Source: Pseudomonas schmalbachii (GTDB lineage: Bacteria > Pseudomonadota > Gammaproteobacteria > Pseudomonadales > Pseudomonadaceae). Taken from it: a DNA stretch of 64,000 bases. The notes beneath the pieces are model-generated. The model saw only the letters and a program-made list of their open reading frames with translations, was not told the origin of the DNA and did no database searches. The stretch's first letter is position 1. Each line of letters opens with the position of its first letter. This document shows positions 1 through 9,490 of this stretch, piece after piece. The DNA is taken from NCBI RefSeq assembly GCF_017589465.1, contig NZ_JAELYA010000009.1:62001-126000 (forward strand). Direction: 5' to 3'. The position numbers were made by a program, and so were the translations under genes.

Positions 1-137
1 CATTCCTTTGTAGCCTGTTTGCCGGCGGCGCCGGCATTGGACCGCCGGCACCGTCCGGCGATCCTTGGGGCGACGGATGGTTCGTGCGGGCCATTCATCC
101 GTCTGGCTGAACTCCCTGGAAGGAAGCCGGTCAGTCC

Positions 138-165
138 TTGCTCTGGCGTCGGCTTTCCGGATAAT
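138..165 (+). promoter_or_regulatory. Putative sigma70 promoter of the DUF481 gene
   Basis: TTGCTC at 138-143 and GATAAT at 160-165 are separated by 16 bases. The -10 box matches TATAAT at five of six positions, while only the TTG of the -35 box is typical. It lies 40 bases before the start of the next gene. The rest of bases 1-205 shows no gene; it contains an 8-bp inverted repeat (GACGGATG at 72-79, CATCCGTC at 96-103) of unknown role. Confidence 0.45.
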
Positions 166-205
166 GCCCGGCCCGTTTTCACATGGACCCAGATGAATCC
201 TGCTC

Positions 206-1207
206 ATGTTGTTGCGAAAACTGTTCTGTCTCATCCTCGTCTCGTTCCCGCTCTCCACCCTCGCCGATACCGTCTGGCTGAAGAATGGTGACCGCCTGAC
301 CGGCAAGATCAAGCTCTACGACGGCGGCAAGCTGCTGCTGAGCACCGACTATGGCGGGGATATCGCCCTCAAGTGGGACAAGATCGCCACCCTGGAAACC
401 GACCAGAACCTGCTGGTCAAGCACGACGCCGCCACCGGCGAACACTCCCAGGGCCTGAAACCCGCGGAGCAGGGCAAGGTGACCCTGGTCAACGGCGCCG
501 AACAGACGGTCGAGATGACCAGCATCGAGCAGATGATGCCACCCAAGCCGCTCGTCGAGGACTGGGTGTGGAACGGCAACATCGACTTCTCCCTCGAACG
601 CAAGCACGCCGAGAACGATGTCGAGGACTACGACGTCGACCTGAAGACCAACGCCCGCCACGGCCGCTGGCGGCACAACCTGAAGGGCGAGTACAACCGC
701 GAGAAGAAGGACGACGTGGTCGGCACCGACAACTACTCCGGCGAGTACGCCCTGGACCGCTTCCTCGACGAGCACTGGTTCTGGCAGGGCAGGGGCGAAT
801 ACACGCGCGACATGATCGAGGACCTGGAGAAACAGCGCTCCATCGGTACCGGCCCGGGCTACCAGTTCTGGGACAACGAACTGGGCGCGTTCTCCATCGC
901 CACCCTGGTCAACCGCAACGACTACGAATTCCGCGAGGCCGGCAAGGAGCACTTCTACTCCACCAGCCTGAAGTGGGACTACAACCGCTACCTGCTGGCC
1001 AAGCAGTTCGAGCTGTTCACCAACGGCGAGGTGGGCAAGCCGCTGGACTCGGTGGTCGATTACGCTCTGGAGAGCGAGGCGGGCATCCGCTACAAGCTGA
1101 CGTCGTGGGCTTCGCTGAGCCTGAAGGCGGAGTGGGACAAGGTCGGCAGCAGCGAGGGCGACGTAGACCAGCGCCGCTATACCTTCGGCCTTGGCGTCGG
1201 CTGGTAA
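206..1207 (+). CDS. DUF481 family outer-membrane-type protein
   Basis: Encodes 333 residues with an N-terminal signal peptide (about residues 1-20, ending STLA before DTVWLKNGD). The N-terminal part resembles the small beta module that precedes DUF481 (LKNGDRLTGK). The remainder is rich in alternating aromatic and charged residues and ends in aromatic Trp, as in outer-membrane beta-barrels; this fits the DUF481/YdiY family, whose function is not well defined. It is the first gene of a stretch whose order (this gene, a divergent SDR, HugZ-like, fxsA, groES, groEL) matches the P. aeruginosa chromosome. The start is the ATG before the signal peptide; no strong Shine-Dalgarno sequence is visible. 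Family assignment is good, physiological role unknown. Confidence 0.88.
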   Translation: MLLRKLFCLILVSFPLSTLADTVWLKNGDRLTGKIKLYDGGKLLLSTDYGGDIALKWDKIATLETDQNLLVKHDAATGEHSQGLKPAEQGKVTLVNGAEQTVEMTSIEQMMPPKPLVEDWVWNGNIDFSLERKHAENDVEDYDVDLKTNARHGRWRHNLKGEYNREKKDDVVGTDNYSGEYALDRFLDEHWFWQGRGEYTRDMIEDLEKQRSIGTGPGYQFWDNELGAFSIATLVNRNDYEFREAGKEHFYSTSLKWDYNRYLLAKQFELFTNGEVGKPLDSVVDYALESEAGIRYKLTSWASLSLKAEWDKVGSSEGDVDQRRYTFGLGVGW

Positions 1208-1215
1208 CTGCGCTA

Positions 1216-1245
1216 GAAAAGAAAAAGCCCCGTTCTCACGGGGCT
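1216..1245 (-). terminator. Rho-independent terminator of the SDR gene
   Basis: A 7-bp stem (AGCCCCG at 1226-1232, CGGGGCT at 1239-1245) with a 6-base loop is followed on the minus strand by a U-rich tract (1216-1226). It sits 22 bases past the stop of the minus-strand SDR gene. On the plus strand there is no T-run, so it should act mainly on the SDR transcript. Confidence 0.85.
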
Positions 1246-1267
1246 CTCGCTTCGCTGTCGACGTCTA

Positions 1268-2026
1268 TTACAGACGCAGACCGCCGTCCAGCTCCAGGAT
1301 ACGACCGGTGTAGTAGTCGTTCTCGAGGATGTAGGCGACCGAGTGAGCGATCTCGTCCGGGCGGCCGAGGCGCTTGAGCGGGATGCCGGAGGTCATTTTC
1401 TCCAGGGCTTCCGGCTTCATGGCGTCGAGGATCTCGGTGGCGATGAAGCCCGGAGCCACGCCGGCGACACGGATGCCGTAGCGCGCCAGTTCCTTCGCCC
1501 ACACCACGGTGTCGGCGGCGACGCCGGCCTTGGCCGCGGAGTAGTTGGCCTGCCCCAGGTTGCCCGCGCGGGAAACCGAGGAAATGTTGATGATCGCGCC
1601 CTGGCTTTTCTGCTCGATCATTTTCGCCGCCACTTCACGGGTGCAGAGGAACACACCGGTCAGGTTGACGTCGATCACCGATTGCCACTGGGCCAGCGAC
1701 ATCTTGCTCATCTCGCCGTCCTTGACCTTGATGGTCAGGCCGTCGCGGATGATGCCGGCGTTGTTCACCAGGCCGTGGATCGCACCGAAATCGCCGGCGA
1801 CCTGCTCGACCATGTGCACTACCTGCTCTTCGTTGGCCACGTTGCAGATATAGGCACGGGCGTCGCCGCCGGCGGCCTTGCAAGCAGTCACCGCTTCGTC
1901 CAGTCTTTCACGGTTGAGGTCGACCAGAGCCAGTTTCGCACCCTTGGCTGCCAGGTACTCGCCCATCGCGCGGCCGAGACCCTGGCCACCGCCGGTGATG
2001 ATGATGACCTTGTCTTTCAGTTGCAT
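1268..2026 (-). CDS. SDR family (FabG-like) NAD(P)-dependent oxidoreductase
   Basis: A 252-residue classical short-chain dehydrogenase/reductase. The cofactor motif TGGGQGLG is at 11-18, the NNAG motif at 88-91, and the catalytic Ser150 and Tyr162-xxx-Lys166 are all present, so it should be active. Length and pattern are those of 3-ketoacyl-ACP or other 3-oxoacyl reductases, but substrate cannot be read from sequence. The ATG at 2026 is preferred over an upstream in-frame start because it follows an AGGGGT Shine-Dalgarno sequence at a good distance. It is divergent from the HugZ-like gene and has its own terminator, so it is probably monocistronic. It corresponds in position to the SDR next to fxsA and groESL in P. 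aeruginosa. Confidence 0.92.
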   Translation of the reverse strand: MQLKDKVIIITGGGQGLGRAMGEYLAAKGAKLALVDLNRERLDEAVTACKAAGGDARAYICNVANEEQVVHMVEQVAGDFGAIHGLVNNAGIIRDGLTIKVKDGEMSKMSLAQWQSVIDVNLTGVFLCTREVAAKMIEQKSQGAIINISSVSRAGNLGQANYSAAKAGVAADTVVWAKELARYGIRVAGVAPGFIATEILDAMKPEALEKMTSGIPLKRLGRPDEIAHSVAYILENDYYTGRILELDGGLRL

Positions 2027-2137
2027 GTTGTAAACCCCTAAAAGCAGTTTCTGGTGGAGCCTCGCCGGCAGCTGCAAAAACTATTCTTCTTTATCTACCC
2101 GTCCGTTCGTGACGGCTTCTTTGCGAGGAGTCTTACG

Positions 2138-2875
2138 GTGAGTGTCAAAGCCGCCAAGCATGCCCGAGAATTGCTGCTCAAGGAATACCGTTCGGTGCTC
2201 TCCACCCAGTCGAAGAAGTGGGCGGGATACCCCTTCGGCTCCGTGGTGCCCTACTGCCTGGACGAAGCCGGGCGGCCGCTGATCCTGATCAGCCGGATCG
2301 CCCAGCACACCCGCAACCTGCAGGACGACCCGAAGTGTTCGATGCTGGTCGGCGAGCGCAATGCCGACGACATCCAGGCCGCCGGTCGCCTGACCCTGCT
2401 GGCCGAGGCCCGGCAGATCACCGATGCGGGCGCCATCGAAGCCGCGGCGCAGCGCTACTACCGCTATTTCCCCAGCTCGAAGGACTTCCACCGGGTCCAT
2501 GACTTCGATTTCTGGGTGTTGGAGCCGGTGCAGTGGCGTTTCATCGGCGGTTTCGGCGATATCCACTGGATCGCCGCCGACAGCGTGCCGCTGGCCAATC
2601 CGTTCGTCGGCGAGGCCGAGACGAGCATGGTCGAGCACATGAACAGCGACCACGCCAATGCCATTGCCCACTACGTGGAACTGGCCGAACTGCCCGGCGG
2701 GGAGCCGGCGGAACTGGTGGGGATTGATACAGAAGGTTTCCACCTGCGCCTCGGCCAGACCCTGCACTGGCTGCCGTTCCCCGCGCCGTGCGGCAATCCT
2801 GGCGCGGTTCGCCAGGCGCTGGTGCAACTGGCGCGTGCGGAGGCCTGGCCGGGTACGGAAGTCATCCAGGCTTGA
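2138..2875 (+). CDS. HugZ-like FMN-split-barrel protein with DUF2470 C-terminus
   Basis: A 245-residue protein. The first about 150 residues form a pyridoxamine-5-phosphate-oxidase-like split barrel (segments such as GSVVPYCLDEAGRPL and ILISRIAQHTRN are typical), and the C-terminal about 80 residues form a DUF2470 domain (MVEHMNSDHANAIAHY). This domain pair is that of heme-utilization HugZ-type proteins and related flavin or heme binders; I cannot tell whether it degrades heme. The chosen start is GTG at 2138, preceded by GAGGAG at 2125-2130; a longer GTG start at 2054 has no such site and adds residues unlike the family. It is transcribed away from the SDR gene and towards fxsA. Confidence 0.85.
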   Translation: MSVKAAKHARELLLKEYRSVLSTQSKKWAGYPFGSVVPYCLDEAGRPLILISRIAQHTRNLQDDPKCSMLVGERNADDIQAAGRLTLLAEARQITDAGAIEAAAQRYYRYFPSSKDFHRVHDFDFWVLEPVQWRFIGGFGDIHWIAADSVPLANPFVGEAETSMVEHMNSDHANAIAHYVELAELPGGEPAELVGIDTEGFHLRLGQTLHWLPFPAPCGNPGAVRQALVQLARAEAWPGTEVIQA

Positions 2876-2881
2876 AATCGG

Positions 2882-2921
2882 GGGCGGCGGCTCCACGTTG
2901 TTAGTATTCGGGCCGCCGCCC
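2882..2921. other. GC-rich intergenic hairpin before fxsA
   Basis: A perfect 10-bp inverted repeat (GGGCGGCGGC at 2882-2891, GCCGCCGCCC at 2912-2921) with a 20-base loop lies between the HugZ-like gene stop and the fxsA start at 2937. It has no T-tract, so it is not a standard terminator. It could slow transcription or protect an mRNA end. Confidence 0.5.
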
Positions 2922-2936
2922 GCTTAGGATCTATCA

Positions 2937-3407
2937 ATGCGCGTTTCCCTGTTTTCCCTGTTGTTGTTCCCGCTGGTCGAACTGGCCGTCCTGATCAAGG
3001 TCGGCAGTGTCATCGGCGTCGGCTGGACCCTGTTCCTGATCATCGCCAGCGCCTTCGTCGGTGCCGCCCTGCTGCGTGTGGCCGGCCTGGCGACTGCCCT
3101 GCGTGCCCGCGAGCGCCTGGCTCGCGGCGAGCTGCCCGAGCAGGAGATGCTCGAAGGCCTGCTGATCGCGATCGGTGGCGGCCTGCTGATGCTGCCGGGC
3201 TTCATCAGCGACATCCTCGGCCTGTTCTGCCTCATTCCGTTCACCCGCCGCCTGCTGCTCAAGCGCGTCCGTCAGCGCATGCAGGAGCAGGCACTGCGCC
3301 AGCGCGCCTTCGCCGACGATCCGCAGGCACGCGATGCCGCCGGGCCTCAGCGCCCGAACGTGATCGAAGGCGAGTACCAGCGCCGCGACAACGATCGTCT
3401 GCGCTGA
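2937..3407 (+). CDS. fxsA: FxsA family inner-membrane protein
   Basis: 156 residues with hydrophobic segments at about 4-20, 25-50 and 75-105, then a charged cytoplasmic tail. The conserved FxsA features are present: an N-terminal hydrophobic segment with VELAVLIKVGS, and a middle segment with GLLMLPGFISDILG. In E. coli, FxsA (suppressor of F exclusion of phage T7) interferes with PifA when overexpressed; its normal job is unknown. The gene is immediately upstream of groES-groEL here, as in P. aeruginosa, but the heat-shock promoter lies after its stop codon, so it is probably transcribed separately. Confidence 0.92.
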   Translation: MRVSLFSLLLFPLVELAVLIKVGSVIGVGWTLFLIIASAFVGAALLRVAGLATALRARERLARGELPEQEMLEGLLIAIGGGLLMLPGFISDILGLFCLIPFTRRLLLKRVRQRMQEQALRQRAFADDPQARDAAGPQRPNVIEGEYQRRDNDRLR

Positions 3408-3426
3408 AAAATTTTTCGGTGCTGCC

Positions 3427-3455
3427 CTTGAAACATCCACCTGCGACCTCATGTA
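3427..3455 (+). promoter_or_regulatory. Sigma32 heat-shock promoter of groES-groEL
   Basis: CTTGAAA at 3427-3433 and CCTCATGTA at 3447-3455, separated by 13 bases, match the sigma32 (RpoH) consensus CTTGAA N13-17 CCCATNTA closely. Transcription would begin about 140 bases upstream of groES, giving a long leader (about 3463-3600) in which I recognise no further element. Heat-shock control of groESL is established in Pseudomonas and E. coli. Confidence 0.88.
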
Positions 3456-3600
3456 GCAGTCACCGCAAGGTCCCTGTCGAACGGACAGGCTGTCTTATGC
3501 GATTCGCCCGTCGGGTCGCTAGCCGGCCATGCTGGCCTTAAAAAACTTGCCGGACACCTGATCCGGCCGTTGGAAACCACTGTTTGGGAGAGTTACGACT

Positions 3601-3894
3601 ATGAAGCTTCGTCCTCTGCATGATCGCGTCGTCATCCGTCGCAGCGAGGAAGAAACCAAGACCGCAGGCGGCATCGTGCTGCCGGGTTCTGCCGCCGAGA
3701 AGCCGAACCGCGGTGAAGTGGTAGCTGTAGGCACCGGCCGTGTGCTGGACAACGGCGAAGTGCGCGCTCTGGCAGTGAAAGTGGGTGACAAGGTGGTGTT
3801 CGGTCCGTACTCCGGCAGCAACGCAATCAAAGTCGATGGCGAAGAACTGCTGGTGATGGGCGAGTCCGAGATTCTCGCCGTTCTGGAAGACTGA
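3601..3894 (+). CDS. groES: Co-chaperonin GroES
   Basis: A 97-residue, full-length GroES. It begins [14 protein letters not shown] and contains the mobile-loop region ([16 protein letters not shown], about residues 17-32) that docks onto GroEL, plus the conserved [12 protein letters not shown] segment. It forms the heptameric lid of the GroEL folding chamber in the cytoplasm. It is the first gene of the groES-groEL operon, 51 bases before groEL, and is driven by the sigma32 promoter at 3427-3455. Confidence 0.99.
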
Positions 3895-3933
3895 TCCGTC
3901 CGCCCATTCCCGTTTTCACCGCATACGAATTAG

Positions 3934-5586
<1,653 letters not shown>

Positions 5587-5613
5587 TCAGCCTCCCGGCA
5601 CCTGCTGTAGAAA

Positions 5614-5640
5614 GAGCCCCGCCTTAGTGCGGGGCTTTTT
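5614..5640 (+). terminator. Rho-independent terminator of groES-groEL
   Basis: An 8-bp stem (AGCCCCGC at 5615-5622, GCGGGGCT at 5629-5636) with a 6-base loop and a run of T (5636-5640), 28 bases after the groEL stop. Confidence 0.93.
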
Positions 5641-5648
5641 CGTTTCTC

Positions 5649-5734
5649 CGTAGGTTGGGCTGAGGTACGAAGCCCAACGATTTTCCCCGGCGCGTGCTGA
5701 TGTTGGGCTTCGCTGTGCTCAGCGCCAACCTACG
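5649..5734. repeat. Family A palindromic repeat, copy 1 (86 bp)
   Basis: Starts CGTAGGTTGGGCTGAGGTAC and ends GCTCAGCGCCAACCTACG, with internal GAAGCCCAAC and GTTGGGCTTC facing each other, so the whole unit folds as a long hairpin. The left arm is the most diverged of the window. It lies between two nearly identical terminator hairpins. Confidence 0.88.
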
Positions 5735-5743
5735 AAAGAGGAG

Positions 5744-5766
5744 GTCCCGCCTTGCGCGGGGCTTTT
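5744..5766 (+). terminator. Second, degenerate copy of the groEL terminator
   Basis: GTCCCGCCTTGCGCGGGGC followed by TTTTTCGT repeats the groEL terminator sequence with two differences and one deletion. Stem CCCGC 5746-5750 with GCGGG 5756-5760, then a T-run. It lies on the far side of the family A repeat, as if a duplication of the terminator flanks the repeat, and it also shields the riboswitch leader from read-through. Confidence 0.7.
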
Positions 5767-5795
5767 TCGTGGGCGGCTGTTTATGCCAACATGCC

Positions 5796-5874
5796 GCACA
5801 GGAGATGGCATTCCTCCTTCAACCGCCCCTCGTGGCTGATGATGCCTACGCATTGACCTGGAAAGGCGCGTAGG
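5796..5874 (+). promoter_or_regulatory. Fluoride riboswitch (crcB motif)
   Basis: The leader of crcB contains GGAGATGGCATTCCTCC (5801-5817), then AACCGCC, then the signature GGCTGATGATGCCTACG (5834-5850), which is the conserved core of the fluoride-sensing crcB motif. The pseudoknotted aptamer spans about 5796-5850. The 3' side CCTACGC (5845-5851) can instead pair with GCGTAGG (5868-5874), which would break the aptamer; I infer that this alternative helix is the expression platform, acting before the crcB start at 5925. Fluoride binding should switch on the exporter gene. Confidence 0.9.
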
Positions 5875-5924
5875 CGCTCGCCTGCAGCCTGTCCGGAACT
5901 CTCCGCTCGCAAGGACAGGAAAAC

Positions 5925-6308
5925 ATGTGGAAATCCATTCTCGCCATTGCCCTCGGCGCCGCGCTCGGTGCGTTGCTGCGCTGGGTGCTCGGTCTCAAGC
6001 TGAATACGCTGCTGCCGTCGGTTCCGCCCGGAACCCTGGTCGCCAATCTGGTCGGCGGCTACATCATCGGCGCGGCCATCGCCTTTTTCGCCAATACTCC
6101 GGGGATCGCGCCAGAATGGCGGCTGCTGATCATCACCGGCTTCTGCGGCGGCCTCACCACCTTCTCCACCTTTTCCGCCGAGGTGGTGACCCTGCTGCAG
6201 CAGGGCCGGCTGGTCTGGGCAATGGGCGCCATCGCCACCCATGTGGCCGGGTCGCTGGCCATGACGCTGCTGGGCCTGTTCTCGGTCCAGTGGATGATGA
6301 GCAGGTAG
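5925..6308 (+). CDS. crcB: Fluoride ion channel CrcB (Fluc)
   Basis: 127 residues with four predicted membrane helices. The Fluc hallmark [13 protein letters not shown] (about residues 74-86) and the conserved N-terminal GALGALLRW and LVANLVGGY segments are present. Fluc proteins work as antiparallel dimers in the inner membrane and let fluoride leave the cell. A fluoride riboswitch precedes it and a DUF190 gene follows 16 bases later, so the trio is a fluoride-resistance unit. The ATG follows AAGGACAGGAAAAC. Confidence 0.97.
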   Translation: MWKSILAIALGAALGALLRWVLGLKLNTLLPSVPPGTLVANLVGGYIIGAAIAFFANTPGIAPEWRLLIITGFCGGLTTFSTFSAEVVTLLQQGRLVWAMGAIATHVAGSLAMTLLGLFSVQWMMSR

Positions 6309-6324
6309 CTGTCGGGAGGTAGCC

Positions 6325-6639
6325 ATGAACGGGTTTCAACTGACCTTCCTCACCCAGCAGGACCGCCGTCACGATGGCCTGCCGCTGGCGCAATGGCTGC
6401 TCGAAGAGGCCCGCCGCCAGGGCATTCGCGGCGCCACCCTGGTATCGGCCAGCGAAGGTTTCGGCAAGACCGGGCGAATCCATGCCGCGCATTTCTTCGA
6501 GCTGACCGACCAGCCGCAGGAGGTGCTGATGGCGGTGACGGCGGAAGAGGCCGACCGGCTCTTCGAAAAGCTGCGTGCCGTGGGGGTGAAGCTGTTCTAC
6601 ATGAAGACGCCGATCGAATTCGGCGTGCTCGGCGACTGA
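6325..6639 (+). CDS. DUF190 family protein
   Basis: 104 residues matching the DUF190 family (ALPHA/beta PII-like ferredoxin fold): a start with LTFLTQQDRRHDGLPL, a middle GIRGATLVSASEGFGKTGRIH, and a C-terminal KTPIEFGV. Members are commonly found beside crcB and are thought to help fluoride or other ion handling, but their biochemistry is not established. The gene starts 16 bases after crcB behind a GGGAGGTAG ribosome binding site, so it is co-transcribed under the fluoride riboswitch. Confidence 0.92.
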   Translation: MNGFQLTFLTQQDRRHDGLPLAQWLLEEARRQGIRGATLVSASEGFGKTGRIHAAHFFELTDQPQEVLMAVTAEEADRLFEKLRAVGVKLFYMKTPIEFGVLGD

Positions 6640-6652
6640 CAGCGGCGCCTTC

Positions 6653-7402
6653 TCAGTCGGCAGCTTTCCACGTCCGGATGACCGTCCGTTCGCCGGCTGA
6701 CGCGGGGCGATACAGCAGCAACGCATACAGCCCCAGGCAGATTACCCAGTCGAGCAGCGCCGTCCAGACATTGTGCGAGAGGAAGTGCGCCCCCTGCGCC
6801 ATGCGCGACAGCGAGAACAGGCAGCCGAGGCCGAAGGCCAGCCAGAAGGCCTGGCGCGCCAGTTTCGGCTTGCGGTCGCGCAGGGCGAAGTACAGGGCGA
6901 ACAGGACGAACCCCGAGGAGGCATGGCCGCCCGGCCAGCAGCGTCCCGGGTGATCGGTGGGCGGGCGTGGACTGAGCAGCGAACTGTAGGTCTCCTTGCC
7001 GCCGAACTGAGCCAGGTCCCACGGGCACTGCACCGCCGTCAGCACCTTGAGCGGCGTCACCACGCTGGCGGCGATCCCCATCGACAGCACGAGATAACCC
7101 AGCGGGCGGCTGAGATGCCGCCAGGGCTTGTGGATCACCCCGGCAAGGCTGGCAGCCAGGGCCAGCACGCCAAGCAGTATGATCAACTGCTTGGCGCGGT
7201 CATGCAGGACGTTTTCCAGGAACCAGCTGTGCCTGCCGATGAAGCCGCTACCCGGCTGGTACATCCAGTTCGCCAGCGCAAGATCGAGGCTGACCGGCTC
7301 GACGATCAGCAGCAGCGCCATCAGGCCGAGTGGAAGGGCGAGCGCCCACCCATAGTTGAGCGGGCGAGAAGGCAGAAAGGCGCGTGTTGAAGGCATGGGC
7401 AT
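6653..7402 (-). CDS. PAP2 family membrane phosphatase
   Basis: 249 residues with about six hydrophobic segments. PAP2 motifs are visible: the first-motif region KVLTAVQCPWD, the second motif PGGHASSG, and the third motif SRMAQGAHFLSHNVWTALLDW with the catalytic His and downstream Asp. Such enzymes dephosphorylate lipid or isoprenoid phosphates at the periplasmic face of the inner membrane. A 19-base ColR-like box oriented towards this gene begins 66 bases upstream, and the gene is divergent from colR, so it probably belongs to the ColRS envelope-remodelling regulon. Two ATGs (7402 and 7396) are possible; neither has a strong ribosome binding site. Confidence 0.88.
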   Translation of the reverse strand: MPMPSTRAFLPSRPLNYGWALALPLGLMALLLIVEPVSLDLALANWMYQPGSGFIGRHSWFLENVLHDRAKQLIILLGVLALAASLAGVIHKPWRHLSRPLGYLVLSMGIAASVVTPLKVLTAVQCPWDLAQFGGKETYSSLLSPRPPTDHPGRCWPGGHASSGFVLFALYFALRDRKPKLARQAFWLAFGLGCLFSLSRMAQGAHFLSHNVWTALLDWVICLGLYALLLYRPASAGERTVIRTWKAAD

Positions 7403-7467
7403 TCACATGGATCGGCGTGCAGAATTGCGCCAGCCTGCTCCCGCCGCTGTCGCCGTGCGGTGAATCG

Positions 7468-7486
7468 AATGTGAAGAAAGCGTCAA
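7468..7486 (-). promoter_or_regulatory. Putative ColR box before the PAP2 gene
   Basis: Read on the minus strand this is TTGACGCTTTCTTCACATT, identical over 19 bases to 9487-9505. It fits the ColR motif described in P. putida as I remember it, (T/C)(T/C)NA(C/G)NN(T/C)TTTTTCAC, with one mismatch. It points towards the PAP2 gene, 66 bases from its start. Confidence 0.75.
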
Positions 7487-7542
7487 GGACGCCCAACCGG
7501 GGCGCGGGGACGCTACGCTAGGGAATTGCGGAGGAAAGTCGT

Positions 7543-8226
7543 ATGCGCATTCTGTTGGTTGAAGACAATCGGGACATCCTGGCCAACATGGCCGACTACC
7601 TGGGGATGAAGGGCTACACCGTGGACTGCGCCCAGGATGGCCTGACCGGCCTGCACCTGGCGGCGACCGAACACTTCGACCTGATCGTCCTCGACGTGAT
7701 GCTGCCCGCGCTGGACGGCTTCACCCTGTGCCGGCGGCTGCGCGAGGATGCCCGGCGCGATACCCCGGTGATCATGCTCACCGCCCGCGACCAGTTGGAC
7801 GACCGCCTGCAGGGCTTCCGCTCCGGCGCCGACGACTACCTGCTCAAGCCCTTCGCCCTGTCCGAACTGGCCGCACGCATCGAGGCGATCCTCCGTCGCA
7901 CCCAGGGCGGCGGGCGGCGTGAGCTGCAGGTGGCCGATCTGCGCTACGACCTCGACACCCTGGAAGTGACCCGCGCCAGCAAGCCGCTCAAGCTCAACCC
8001 CATCGCCCTCAAGCTGCTCGCCGTGCTGATGCAGAAAAGCCCGCACGTGGTGCGCCGTGATGTCCTCGAAGAGGCCGTCTGGGGCGACGACTGCCCGGAC
8101 AGCGACAGCCTGCGCAGCCATGTCCACCAGCTCCGCCAGGTGATCGACAAGCCGTTCGCCACGCCGCTCCTGCACACAGTGCATGGCGTCGGTTACCGCC
8201 TGGCGGACGAGACGCATGGAATATAA
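7543..8226 (+). CDS. colR: OmpR-family response regulator ColR
   Basis: 227 residues: a receiver domain (about 1-115) with the acidic pair at E7-D8, phospho-acceptor Asp51 (LIVLDVMLP) and Lys in LLKPFALSE, then an OmpR/PhoB winged-helix DNA-binding domain (about 125-222). It is the cytoplasmic partner of ColS, whose gene overlaps its end by 11 bases. ColRS systems control genes that modify lipopolysaccharide and protect the envelope, for example against zinc, ferric iron and polymyxin. The linked methyltransferase and InaA-type kinase genes match the ColRS neighbourhood in P. aeruginosa and P. putida, which supports the name. Confidence 0.93.
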   Translation: MRILLVEDNRDILANMADYLGMKGYTVDCAQDGLTGLHLAATEHFDLIVLDVMLPALDGFTLCRRLREDARRDTPVIMLTARDQLDDRLQGFRSGADDYLLKPFALSELAARIEAILRRTQGGGRRELQVADLRYDLDTLEVTRASKPLKLNPIALKLLAVLMQKSPHVVRRDVLEEAVWGDDCPDSDSLRSHVHQLRQVIDKPFATPLLHTVHGVGYRLADETHGI

Positions 8227-9490
8227 GCAGAGCCTTTCCCGCCGGATCGTCTTCGCCTTCATCCTGATGACCGCCGCCGTGGGCGGGCTATTCTCCGTGG
8301 GCATCGTCGGCGTGGTGCACGTGGTCGAGGAACGCCTGATCTCCCGCGATCTCGGCGGCGAGCTGGAGCGCATCATCAATGACGACCTGCGCAACCGCCG
8401 GCGGCCGCGGCTGGACCCCGGCATGCGCTTCTATGTCAGCGACGGCCCCGGTGTCTACGCCATGCCGCCGGCCTTCTACCGGCTCGACGAAGGTTTCCAC
8501 GAGGTCTTCGACGGCGCACTGTCGTTCCACGCGCTGGTGCGCGACCGCAACGGCCGGCGCTTCGTCCTGCTGCAGGACCAGAGCGATTTCGAGGCGCGCG
8601 AGCAGGTGCTGTACGCCGCCGTGGTCAGTTGCTACGTGCTGAGCCTGATCCTCGCCGGGGTGCTCGGCTGGATGCTGTCGCGCAAGGTGATGGAGCCGGT
8701 CGCCCGCCTGGCGCGGCAGGTACGCCATCGCGACCAGTTGCTGGAGCTGGCGCCGCCGATGGCGCCGGACTATGCCAACGACGAGGTCGGCGAACTGGCG
8801 GCCGCCTTCGACTACGCCATGGGGCGGCTGCAGGAGGTGCTGAATCGCGAGAAGCTGTTCACCAGCGACGTCAGCCATGAACTGCGTACGCCGCTGATGG
8901 TGATCGCCAGTAGCTGCGAGTTGCTGGCCGTGGAGCCGTCACTGGGGCCCAAGTCGCGCGCCCAGTTGCAGCGGATGACCGCGGCCTGCGAGGAAATGCG
9001 CGGTCTGGTGCAGACCTTCCTGCTGCTGGCGCGGACCAATCGCGAGGACCTCGCCATGGCCCCGCGCGCGGAGCTGCGGCAGATCGCCGAGGAAATGGCT
9101 GAGCAGTGGCGCGGACCGATCGAGGCGAAAGGCCTGCGGTTCGACTATCGGGCGGAGCAGGCGCCGGAAGGGCAGTTCAATGCGCCATTCCTGCGTTCCG
9201 TGATGAGCAACCTGCTGCGCAACGCCGTGCATTACACGGAGGCCGGCAGCATCCGCTTACAACTTTCCACCAGTGGATTCGTCGTCGAGGATACCGGCGA
9301 AGGCATTCCCGAGGAGCAGCGCGAAAGCGTGTTCCAGCCCTTCGTCCGTGGCCACTCCGCCCGTGGCGAGGGCCTTGGCCTGGGGCTTTCGCTGGTCAAG
9401 CGGATCTGCACGTCGGAAGGCTGGGAGGTTTCGCTGCATCCGGTCGAACCGCATGGTTGCCGCTTCGAGGTGCGGCTTCCCGCGGTTTGA
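8216..9490 (+). CDS. colS: Sensor histidine kinase ColS
   Basis: 424 residues. TM1 at about 11-34, a periplasmic domain to about 130, TM2 at about 131-155, then a HAMP-like linker, the H-box SDVSHELRTPL with His221, and an HATPase domain containing DTGEGIPEE and the GEGLGLGLSL segment. Periplasmic Glu96, Glu126 and Glu129 (EARE) sit at the positions reported for metal sensing through an ExxE motif in P. putida ColS, so zinc or ferric iron sensing is likely. The start chosen is the ATG at 8216, which overlaps the colR stop; an in-frame start at 8183 would lie inside colR. Confidence 0.93.
   Translation: MEYKQSLSRRIVFAFILMTAAVGGLFSVGIVGVVHVVEERLISRDLGGELERIINDDLRNRRRPRLDPGMRFYVSDGPGVYAMPPAFYRLDEGFHEVFDGALSFHALVRDRNGRRFVLLQDQSDFEAREQVLYAAVVSCYVLSLILAGVLGWMLSRKVMEPVARLARQVRHRDQLLELAPPMAPDYANDEVGELAAAFDYAMGRLQEVLNREKLFTSDVSHELRTPLMVIASSCELLAVEPSLGPKSRAQLQRMTAACEEMRGLVQTFLLLARTNREDLAMAPRAELRQIAEEMAEQWRGPIEAKGLRFDYRAEQAPEGQFNAPFLRSVMSNLLRNAVHYTEAGSIRLQLSTSGFVVEDTGEGIPEEQRESVFQPFVRGHSARGEGLGLGLSLVKRICTSEGWEVSLHPVEPHGCRFEVRLPAV

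Noticed and set aside
1..205. Short open frame at 19-291 at the start of the window
   Set aside because: It overlaps the promoter and the DUF481 start, has no ribosome binding site and no recognisable composition.
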